The notes below the pieces were generated by a model that did not search any database, had not been told where the DNA came from, and was given only the letters and a program-made list of their open reading frames with translations. A DNA stretch of 64,000 bases, taken from assembly GCA_964017185.1 (NCBI GenBank), contig OZ024875.1, forward strand, positions 32,993,456 to 33,057,455, read 5' to 3'. This document shows positions 33,801 through 45,800 of this stretch, piece by piece (the stretch's first letter is position 1; every line of letters begins with the position of its first letter). A program made the translations under genes and the position numbers. The DNA comes from Rugalucina vietnamica (Eukaryota > Mollusca > Bivalvia > Lucinida > Lucinidae).

Positions 33801-36800
33801 TCTACCACCAGGCTACAGCGCTCCCCTCTTTGATATAACATTTTTCAAACAGTACTATTACACACAACATAGGTCACATCTAGCAAATCTAGTCATAAAA
33901 CTACTTTCACTGTACTAGCAATGTACCCGGTTTTGTCCATGTGAAATCGTTCACACTTGCAGAAAAATACAAGAACCGTCTAGCAAACTTATACATACCA
34001 CTGGTAAATGACTAAGAACCCACTAGTCACAAAAAAAATATGAAAATCAGTGAATAACAAAATAGGTCAATGTATTCATGGCCAACAGACTTACCCTTTC
34101 AAAGTAAAAGAGGTATTTCTTGAGGGCTTCCCGAGCTTGAGCATGTACGGACTCGTTGGCGATGTTTGGGTTCTCTTTGTAGCGACTACACTCGTAATAC
34201 TCGCTGCCGTGAGTCTTCCAATCACCCAGACACATCCAACAAAAGTCGTATTTACATTTGGAACATTGCTGAAAATATGGAATTGATATCTCGGGTACAT
34301 TAGATGTATCATAGTTATGTCTTCAAAGTGGAGACAGAAGCTGCAAATTGCTTTATGACAATCTCAAGTGTTTAAGAAGTCGCTTACATGTTATCATTTG
34401 CAGGTGAAAAGAGTTGAAGCTTAAAATGGGGTTCTTACATTTATATAGAATGACGATCTTGTGGTTTTCAATAAGAATACAGTTGTTGTTTTTTTTTTTT
34501 TCAACTACTTACCAAATGATTACATCCGCCATTTTTCTCAATACAAACATGGCATTTGGGACACTGAAACACAAAAATATTGGGAAATCATATAAATTCT
34601 ACATTACAGTTACTGCATAACCTATAGAAGCGAATCAATATCAGTAATGTGACATCAAGTACAACTGACAATCTGACTGTAGATCTTTTTATAACTAAAT
34701 AGTCACATTAAAATTATGCCTTACAATCTTATATATTCAATTCTTTAAAGACAAAAAATAGAACATTATGAGAAAACCAGATTTTTGCCTATGCGAAAAG
34801 AAAGGCGTAGATCAGCTGTGCAGTAATTGAGCATGTTTTCGCTACATGGATAGTACAATTCCTCCTCTACTTATACCCAAAATTTCAAGCCTCTAGCCTG
34901 CTTCTGTGACTGCACAGGCCAGTTTGTGTCAGACCTGGTCGCAAATCCCAAAGACCGGTTTTCTCGCGTCCTGGCTCATTTATCTGAACCTACAATTTGT
35001 CTACTTTCTTGTTGATTGGGATAAGTGGGCGACATCTTGATCAAACGTGGTTTGCATAATTATGCAAAAATAATGTCAAAGAGATTGTCCAAATAAGTCT
35101 TTAATCATCTTCTGTGGCTGTACAGCCCTGTTTGTGTTGGACCTGATTAGAAATATTGAGAATAGTGCCATGCTGCTCAAATTTCATAAAAATATTATTC
35201 TTATTATTGTTCCATGTGAACTTACATCTTTTGTGTTGGCACTAATATAGTTGGCTGTTTCTGAGTCATCAGCACACTTTGTCAGCCATTTCTTGATTAC
35301 ATCACAGTCTGTGGGGGCGTGGTACTCAATACCACAACGGAAACTGAAACATACACAACATTGTCATTGAAAAATACACAATGTTTTTACAATTAATCAG
35401 TCATCAGCACACTTTGTCAGCCATTTCTTGATTACATCACAGTCTGTGGGGGTGTGGTACTCAATACCACAATGGAAACTGAAACATACACAACATTGTC
35501 ATTGAAAAATACACAATGTTTTTACAATTAATCAGTCATCAGCACACTTTGTCAGCCATTTCTTGATTACATCACAGTCTGTGGGGGCGTGGTACTCAAT
35601 ACCACAACGGAAACTGAAACATACACAACATTGTCATTGAAAAATACACAATGTTTTTACAATTAATCAGTCATCAGCACACTTTGTCAGCCATTTCTTG
35701 ATTACATCACAGTCTGTGGGGGTGTGGTACTCTATACCACAATGGAAACTGAAACATACACAATATGTTGTCATTGAAATATACACACTGTCATTGAAAT
35801 AAACACAATGTTTTGTCATTTTACAATTCATGCTCCATCAGGCTTTTTTGTCAGCCATTGCTTGATTTAACCAGCTTGTGGGGGGGTACATTTTTTGTCA
35901 ATTAAATATACACGAACACCATATGTTGTCACTGAAATTTGTCATTTTGATTTACAATCAATCAGTCGACACAACATTTTGTCAGCCATTTTTAGGGCAG
36001 TACAGGCCGTAGGATTGTGGTACTCTATACACCACAGTGGAAACAGAAATATACACAATTTGTTGTCATTGAAACATACATGATGTTTTGTCATAGATAT
36101 ATTCACATTATTTTATCACTGAAACGTAAAATTATTTTGTCATTTACAATCAATCACTCACTGGGTTGTCAGCCATTTCTGGATTTTTCACAGGCCCTCA
36201 CAAAATCAGTATTAGGGAGAAATGATCTGTGAGTGTGAGCTTCAAGTGTGCATGACCTGGTTGTCAATTTCTCTTTGCAACTCAGATGAATGTTTGACTT
36301 ACCAGGAACATGTTTTACATGTGGCACACAGAACTTTCTTAGGTTTTGATTCTTTAGCTTTCACAATAACAGAACAGTTAGGACCAGGACAGAACCGCAA
36401 TGCTGGATGACTCTGAAAAAGTAAAAATATCAGGTAAACATGTCCGAATGATGTATACCCCCTTGAACCCCACTTTTATATAATGAAACTGGGGTATGCA
36501 GGGGTATACCTATTTTTCTTATTTTTGCTCCAAAAAATAGATTGTGGGTACTCGTTAGAACCACCTCGCCAAGGCGGTTCTAACTTGTACCCACAATCAA
36601 TGTTTTGAGCAAAAATAAGAAAAATATCCAATTTTTTCTTATGAATTTTTTCAAATTTTCCCTGTTTATTGCACGGACAAGTTTTCGTAATGATATAAGA
36701 TGACTTCACCTGATACTGGAGGTCTTTTATGTTTTGACGCCCAGAATGTTCACAGTAATACTGCTCAAAATGGAAGACCTTTTCTAATGTTATCAAATTT

Positions 36801-39800
36801 GTTACAAAAATATGACACTCCTTAACACAATACACTTAATAGAGGACAGTACCAGAGGACCAATGGTCCTGTAAACGCTCACCTGAAACCTGAGATATAT
36901 ACCAATAAACTTGTTTGACTACAATGGTAATATACATGTATATAACCCCAGGGCCAGATCAGAGCAACCCCTGGAGTCAAATTCTTTTTCAAATCATTAA
37001 ACTCCAGTCCATTTGCCAATTTACTGCAAGTTTTGCCCTTCAAATGACATTTTAACAATTTTCCCCATACAAATGCATGGGCGACCTAAGTTGACCTTGT
37101 TGTAAAATAGGTCAAGGTCATCCAAGGGTCACAATTTATATAAAATTTGTAGAGCTCCATTGCCTGATGCTTCATGCCAAGTTTCAAAATCATAGGCCTT
37201 CTGGTTCTGGAAAAGAAGATTTTTAAAGGATTTTGCTATTTATAGCCATGGCAGCCATCTTGGTCATGTGACATGACCATTTATATATACTTTCATTCCC
37301 ACTTCCTAACAATGCTCCTCATAAAGTTTGGCTTTGATTGGCCAAGCAGTTTCAGAGAAAAAGATCTTTGAATATCACTGTAATATACATGTACATTTGT
37401 ATATTGCCCCGGGGTGGGGGCAGACAGACCCCTGGGGTCCAAATTTTTTCAGAATCATCAATCTTAAGTCCACTTGCCCATTTCCTGCAAGTTTTTCCGT
37501 ACAAATGACATTTTAACACTTTTCCCCATTCAAATGCATAAGCGACCTATGTTGACCTTGCTGCAAAATAGGTCAAGGTCATCCCAGGGTCATGATTTAT
37601 ATAAACTTTGTAGAGCTCCAGTCACTGATGCTTCACACCAAGTTTCAAAATCAGTGGCCTTCTGGTTCTGGAGAAGAAGATTTTTAAAGGTTTTTTCTAT
37701 TTATAGCCATGGCGGCCATCTTGGTCATGTGACCTTGACCATTTATATAAACTTTCTTTCCCCCTTCCCAACGATGCTCCATATGAAGTTTGGATTTGAT
37801 TGGCCAAGCGGTTTCAGGGGAGAAGATGTTTCATTATTATGGAAATATACATGTATATAGCCCCGGGGCAGGGGCAGACAACCCCCCAGGGGCAAAAATT
37901 TTCCATTAACATTAATCTTCTGTCCATTTGCCTATTTCCAGTAAGTTTTACCCATTAAATAACATTTTCCCATTTTTTCCCATTCAAATGCATGGGCGAC
38001 CTAAGTTGACCTTGCCGTAAAATAGGTCAAGGTCATCCTAGGGTCATGATTTATATAAACTATGATGGGCCCACGTCCCCAATGCTACATACCAAGTTTC
38101 GTGGAAATCGGCCCACTGGTTCTGGAGAAGAAGATTTTTAAAGATTTTTGCTATTTATAGCCATGGCGGCCATCTTGGTCATGTGACCTGGACCATTTAT
38201 ATAAACTTTCGTTCCCCCTTCCTAAGGATGCTCCACATGAAGTTTGGCTTTGATTGGCCAAGCGGTTTCAGAGGAGAAGATCTTTGAAATTGTGAACGAC
38301 GACGGACGCCGACGGACGACGGACGACGGACGACGGACGCCGGAGCATGGGCATACTATAAGCTCACCTGTGAGCCTTCGGCTCAGGTGAGCTAAAAATA
38401 GCAACAATTTTAAAACAATTTTCTCTTGCAAGAATTGCCAATCTGGGTAATTTGTCATAAAAAATAGATTCTAAGTTTAAATCTGTAATATTTTGTTACT
38501 AGTTCTTACGAATAAGAAAATTTGTAACTAAGAGATGAAGCATAGTTTGACAGCATCCCACGTCCCTGATGGGATTCGAACCCGGATCGACAGGGTAGAA
38601 ATCCAATGCTCTAACCACCGAGCCAAAGACTTGACCCCATGGAGGTTTCTATGATCCCATTTTAAAACAAAATATTCTGATTTCTTTATAGTAATTGAGC
38701 TGCCTCATGAGAAAACCAACAACCTGTATATGCGAAAACAAATACGCAGATCAGCTTCGCGGTAACTGCGAAGCTGATCAGCGCCTTTGTTTTCGCTACA
38801 CGGATAGTGTACAATTCCTCTACTTTCTAAATCCAAAATTTCAGTCCTCTAGCCATCTTCTGTGACTGCACAGGCTGGTTTGTGTCGGACCTGTTCCCAA
38901 ACCACATTGTTGGTTTTCCTATGAGGCCGCTCAATTATATTGAAACAGACTGATCCTCAGATTTGAATCTCTGATATTTAGGTCTCTAATCTATCTATAA
39001 ACTGCTATGCCTACCTTTACATAATCATAGAATGCGAGCTGTGAGTATCTGTCTCTAAGTTCTGGTTTACTGAGTACACTGCAGAGGAAATCCTCTGGTA
39101 CCAGCACATCACAGTCTATACCCATACACTCTATACCTGAAACAGGGAAACAGCATATTCTAATTATAGAGCGGGGAAACTTATTATCTTTCAAGATGTC
39201 TTTCCCATACATGGACACTGCATTATTCTGTATATAGGAGATGTGCTTGGAGATTTTTTGTCATTTATGCTGGCAAGAAACACAGATATTTCTGATTTAC
39301 TAATTAAAATTCTCCAACTACCAAGGTGTTCTAATGGATAGCATTTTTGCTTTTAAATAGAAATTGCTGGTGTGATGCCAGGCCAGTACAGGCCTGTCAT
39401 GTTGTTAACTTATGTTCATCCTGACTTAATATCGGCAAACCACCTACAGGGTGTAACACTTTGTTGACATAATAATGGAACCACTGAATGATGAACATGC
39501 AAAAAAACGTATACCCCCTCAATCTTTGTTTTGCGAAGTGTACCCACAATCTATGTTTTAAAAAATATATTATTAGTAAAGTTTTCCGAATGAGATTTTC
39601 AATTTTCACAGCTGAAAAAAATCTCTGTATACTGCAATGGAATATTTTTGTAACGAGTTTCCTGGACAGCGCCACCTACCTGTGGTAATTCCCTGCTGTA
39701 TTTGCACCTGACAATAGTGATCCCAGCACTCGGCACAGAACATGTGACCACAGGACAGACCCTGGAGCTGGTCTACTGTCACACGACTCATACATACACT

Positions 39801-42800
39801 ACAGATGTGAATATTACCAAACACCCTCTCCTGAAAGGCAAAATTAAATGCAATATGAATATTAATTATAGTATTAAATGTAGATACATTTGTTTAGGTT
39901 TATGATTAATGCTGGCATCTAACAATCATTTCATGCCACAATGGACAGTTATCTGTGGCACTAATGTTTCTAGGAAAAAGTTCCTGAGAAAGCATACACA
40001 TCATTTTGCACATTTCTTTCCTCATTGACTAACAACTAAGCTTCTTGTAAGTCGTACCCACAAGACTCAAGAAATGAAAGAATCAGCTCTGTGTAAGATT
40101 GGTCAGAGACCTTGATGAAATTTTTCATAGTAATGGGTTGCATATGCAAAAATAAATGTTGCAAATTTTGGATGTTTGGATGTTGTCCAAAAGTTTAAGA
40201 AACATCTTAATGTTGTAATAGTGGTGAACACAGCAGTTTTTATGAAGCTACAGCAACTAACAGCAACTAACACTTTGTTTAAGAATGTTCGCTGCCAATG
40301 AAAAAGTATTCAAACTTTTTTTCTAACCACTCTTTTTTGATTCCAAAATACAACACAAGACATTTGAAAACAAAATAAGTATAGGGTAGTGTGCATTTTT
40401 TCGAGCTACAGGCCTGTGAATGAGACCTCTGAACACCATGTTTTAAATTTAGTAGAATTAATTTAATTTTCAATTCTTTGAAACATACTTGTCTTGAACA
40501 AAAATACACCTAGAATGCTTTCAAAGTCATAATATTTACGTAATGCAGACTATTTTTGACCAAAAGCATAGAAAAATTTGCAACTTGAAGTGGATGACAA
40601 AATTTTACGAGTTGTTTTCCAACCCTACCCCCATACTTGAAAACTCGGAAAAAATCAATTTTTTGAAATGTGCCAAACCCATATTTGTAGATTCAAACTT
40701 TTTCTTGTATTTTCACACAACATAGACCTTGGTAATATTTTTCGAATAAAGAAAGAAATATATAGGCCCTATACCCTATAATAGGGTAGTGTGCATATAA
40801 GAGAGAACCAACAACTTGAAAATCACCATTTTAAGCCTTTTTTCGGCTGTTTTATTTCGTAAAGCCCATTTCATAAAACCATACAAAATTTTAAAACTAG
40901 CACACCAAAGACAGGACTGACTTAGAAGACCATGTACACGTATACTGCTGCTAAAATAACTAGAAATTGGCTGCAAGCAAGGCTTTCAGTATACCCCCCG
41001 CAAAATTATCTAAGGCCAATAAGTCAAACATGCAAAACATTTGTCAAAAATATCTTTTCAATATTATAATCCTTCATGAAAATCCTCCGAATGTCTGACT
41101 CATGTCTGTAAGGTATTAAATAATATACTGAAAGCTCAGGGAGTAAAATTATTGTTGATCATTATTTATCATGAGAAATGGTCAAAAATTGGCTATCTAA
41201 AAAAAAGCTGTAAATTTGTCAAAAATAAATTATTCAGCATAAGAATTATTCATGTACATCTTAAATATATCTGGAACAAGTGTGCAAAGAATTCAAATGA
41301 AACAATGAAAGCACTAGGAAGACTTGATTTCATAAAGTAAGCTCTACCAGCCGTATTGTATATTAGCGATGGTTGAAAAATGTCTAAGTTGAAAAATGCT
41401 GTAAATTTGTCAAAAATTATTTTTTCACCAATAAAATTCTTTAAGCACATCTTCAATATGTATGTAACATGTCTGCAAAGTATTGAAAAGAATTACTGAA
41501 AGCCCCAGGAGGAGTTGGATTTCACAAAGTATGCACTACCAACCATTATTGAATATAAGCAATTATAGAAGTTAAAAATGCTGTAAATTTGTCAAAAATT
41601 ATTTTTTCAGCATGACAATTTTTCATACATTTTCACAAAGTATGTACTATCAACCATAATTGAATATAAGCAGAAATGGTCAAAATTGGCCAAGTTTAAA
41701 AAGCTGTAAATTTGTCAAAACTAAAATTTTCAGCATAAAAATTCTTCATGCACATCTTCAATATATCTGGAACAAATCTGCAAAGAATTAACTAGAAAAA
41801 GTGCCTTGAGAGGCACGTATACCCCCGGCTGGTAGCACCCTCCAACCCCCCCTCTCCTAGCCCCACCCCCTCCCGGCCCACCACCCAGACATGCTCACTG
41901 ACACTGATACAATGAACCTACATTCCCGTATAAAAGAGAGCAACCTCAACAAGTATTACTTATAAATTTGTATTTGCAAAAAGCACTGTCTAAAACCATG
42001 GGAAGGGGGGGGGGTGGGGGTGGGGAATGTAGTAGAATGACAGATCTATTTTAGAACAGTATACAGAGCTGACTTGTATACTCAATCTAGCACTTGATCG
42101 CGGACATTGAGGGTCAGGTCCTCTGTCCTAGATGTAAAGTAGAATGTCATTCTTCCATAATATTAAAAAAAAAAAAAAAAAAAAAATAAGATGTCCTAGA
42201 TCTTGACCTCTAGCCCCACCCTGGGCACGGACCCTAGAGTCTAATGTCATTAGGAACAAGGCAAACCTTATAGAGTTCGTTTGGTGCATGTACAAATCAT
42301 TTCTAAACATAGTGGTAGAGAAAAGTACAGAAAATATAATTTTTAAAGAAGTTCTAGATTTTGACCTCTAGCCCCACCCCCCGCACATGGACCCTAGTGT
42401 CTGAACCTTACATGGTACCTATGGTCTAAGTATGAATGCTTTCTGACAAGACTTTGTGGATGTCAAGAAAATAGACTTACAGAAAATTTATCCTGGTATT
42501 TATCATATTATAAATAAGTCCTAGATTTTGACCTCTAGCCCCACCCCTGGAGATGGTACCGGGCATGAAATATGAAAGCAAACCCTATAGGGTATCTAGG
42601 AACTAAATAAGAATACATCCCTATGATTGTTTGTTAAGATATGGACTTAGAGAAGAAACATTAAAATTGTAAATAGTTTATTTTAGACCTAGATTTTGAC
42701 CTCCAGCCCTACCCCCGGGCATGGGCCCTGGGGTCCGAACTCATGGAAACAAAGCAAACCCTATAGGGTACCTATGGTCCAAATATGAATGGTTTCTGAC

Positions 42801-45800
42801 CATTGGTTCATGAGATATACACCTCTAGAGAAACTTTAACCAAAACTTTGACGTAAATTCCACGAACGTTCCGGAATTACGAACGAAGAAACGAACTAAC
42901 TAACTAACATACGAACGGACGAACGGAAAAGCGAAAGCTATATACCCGTCGGCATAAATGCCGGGGGTATAAAAAGAAACAATGAAAGCCCTAGGAGGAG
43001 TTGATTTCACAAAGTATGCACTTCCAACCATTATTGTATGTAAGCAATAGTCGAAAAATGGCTAAGTTAAAAATTGCTGTAAATTTGTCAAAAACTATTT
43101 TTTCAGCATTATAATTCTTTATGCACATCTTCAATATGTCTGTAACATGTCTGCAAAGTACTGAAAAGAAATACTGAAAGCCCTAGGAGGAGTTGATTTC
43201 ACAAAGTATGTATGTAAGCAATAGTCGAAAAATGCCAAAGTTAAAAAATGCTGTAAATTTGTCAAAAATTATTTTTTCAGCATTATAATTCTTCATGCAC
43301 ATCTTCAATATGTCTGTAACATGTCTGCAAAGTACTGAAAAGAAATACTGAAAGCCCTAGGAGGAGTTGATTTCACAAAGTATGTATGTAAGCAATAGTC
43401 GAAAAATGGCAAAGTTAAAAAATGCTGTAAATTTGTCAAAAATTATTTTTTCAGCATTATAATTCTTCATGCACATCTTCAATATGTCTGTAACATGTCT
43501 GCAAAGTACTGAAAAGAAACACTGAAAGCCCTAGGAGGAGTTGATTTCACAAAGTATGCACTACCAACCATTATTGAATATAAGCAATTATAGAAGTTAA
43601 AAATGCTGTAAATTTGTCAAAAATTATTTTTTCAGCATGACAATTGTTCATGCACATCTGCAATACATCTGAAACATATCAGCAAAAAATTAAAAGGAAA
43701 CATTGAAAGCTGTAAGAGGAGTTGATTTCACAAAGTATGCACTTTCAGTACTATGGCAAACATGTTAAAGGAAGACTTAAAAAGTCCCATAACTCTTGCA
43801 ATACTGACCCTTTGGCCCCTAAATTCATACCACACATGTATTGTCTGATGGTGCAAGTGTGGTGAAAATTTGAAACTAATCAGGCAAAAGCTACTCAAGT
43901 TATTCAGAAAGATGTCCAAATGTTGACGGAATGACGGAATCAAGGAATGACGGAATCACGGAATGACGGACAGGCTGAAAACAGTATACCCCCCTAAAAC
44001 TTCGTTTTGCGGGGGGTATAAACATCGAACTCGTGCAATTAATTTGAATAAGTCTAATATTTAAGTTTAATCTACCCTACCCGCTAAATTTTACTGACAA
44101 CTAAAAATTTCTGAAAAGTTGCAGAAAATGGGGTGAAAAAATGAAGTTTCTTAGATTGACCATTTTCATGACTCATTCAATGCATATCATCAATATGTAT
44201 CCAAATGTAAAATATTAGGAAAATATCTGCAACCGTTTACGAGATATTCAACAAAACAAAAACCGGAAGTTCCGAAATGTCAAATGTTAGCAGCGAACAT
44301 CCTTAAATAATACTTTGTTGTTGTTTTTTTTGGTGTCATCTGTTCGTAATTATGCATATCATATTAGGAAAACTATATTGAAAATTTAATTTTGGACATT
44401 GCATGTACTTTTTCATATCTACAATTCAGAATACAGTTATCCTCAATTCAAGTCAGCAAAGACTGTATACTGACCTTGTGTTGAACCTTTGGCATGATTT
44501 TTGAGTCGACAAGTAATTTGTCGGCATCTTTGGAATGACTGAAAGTGAAGATTTAGGAAATACATTATCATTCTATGAATGACCAAATTGACAGAACAAA
44601 TACCCAATTCTATTTCATAGAACAGTACACATTCTGTAAATTTGGAAATGTTCCCCAGAACTAAATTTTTGCAAATATTCTTGAATGCGTTGTTTTGCAA
44701 ATTCAAATTTTTCGCTAATAAAGACTAAAAGAGTTACTACAAACTTTATAGACTGCAAGAGTACTCATTTGCGAATTCAAGAACTCGCTAATTAATTGGA
44801 ACTAGAAAAATAGCAAAATAGAAAAAAGCATGATTTCCCATTCTTATACATATACATACAACAAATATTGATATTAAGTCTTGCCTGCCAAACTTATGTC
44901 TGAGTACCACCACATTTATGAGCTACATGTATATTGGTATACAGAAATGATGCAGAACCCATGGCTTTAATAAGATAAGAGATAACCATTCTTTAACTTG
45001 ACTACTTAACATGACTATAACTGTTTGACTATAAAATCAAGCAACAACCAAAATATTTACCTTTCAATGACAAACTCTTTCTTCCAGTCATGAGCCTGTA
45101 GCAACATCTTAGCAAGGGATGGCTGGATCTGAAACACGTTGTAGTTTTAACATTACAAAAACTTGCCTATGCAATATATAGAGATTCTTTTCACAGAAAA
45201 AGTTGAAAATTTCTCTGAAAATTTGATATTTTTAATAATTTTGCTCAAAACATATATCGTGGGTACACGTTAGAACCGCCTCGCCGCGGCCGTTCTAACG
45301 AGTACCCACTATCTATGTTTTGGATCAGAAATAAGAAATATAGGTATTCCCCTGCATACCCAAGTTTCACTATATAAAATTGGGGTTTCAGGGGGTATAC
45401 ATTACACGGACATATTTTCTTGTTGACTTTTCAGACCCATCATGACCAGCTGCAGAAGACCTGCATATGTACAATCAACAAAGGTGCTGACAAGTTGTGC
45501 AATAGCTTTTCTTTCTTAACTAAGTTAATAGATTACATAAGTACACCTCAATGTCTTTATAACACTATTGTTGGGGTCCAAGACAATTTCCGTGTTAACC
45601 ATCCCATCTGTGTTATTACAAGTGTAAAGTGTATAAATATATAACAAAATTAGTCTAAAATGACCATTAGGGGTCCAGCAATGGCCCATGTTATATCCAA
45701 AACCATGTTGTAATGAGTCGTGCTATAAAGAGGTCCAGGTGTAATATGAATACCCTACTTACAAAATGTTATGACTCAACACCTTGCGTCAGACCTTACA

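Larger units (their letters stand above)
41801..42972 (+). mobile_element. hairpin-ended tandem-repeat element, GTATACCCCCGG subfamily (nested)
   Basis: Left GTGCC..GGCAC hairpin then GTATACCCCCGGC; units of about 165 bp (shared TAGATTTTGACCTCTAGCC and CCCTATAGGGTA); AACTAACTAAC and GAACGGACGAACGG microsatellite; right hairpin TATACCCGTCGGCA/TGCCGGGGGTATA (42941-42971). Confidence 0.88.
40989..44020 (+). mobile_element. hairpin-ended tandem-repeat element, GTATACCCCCC family (outer)
   Basis: Left single arm GTATACCCCCCGCAAAA at 40989; units of about 150-200 bp (shared AAATGCTGTAAATTTGTC and GCCCTAGGAGGAGTTG); GACGGAATCACGGAATG microsatellite (43925-43972); right hairpin TATACCCCCC..GGGGGGTATA (43985-44020). 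Interrupted by the element at 41801-42972. In ARIH2 intron 3. Confidence 0.88.

Noticed and set aside
38222-38458. ORF reading [13 protein letters not shown] through the element end
   Set aside because: This peptide is only the translation of the AGCTCACC hairpin and its CGGACG microsatellite, present at each copy; not a protein gene.
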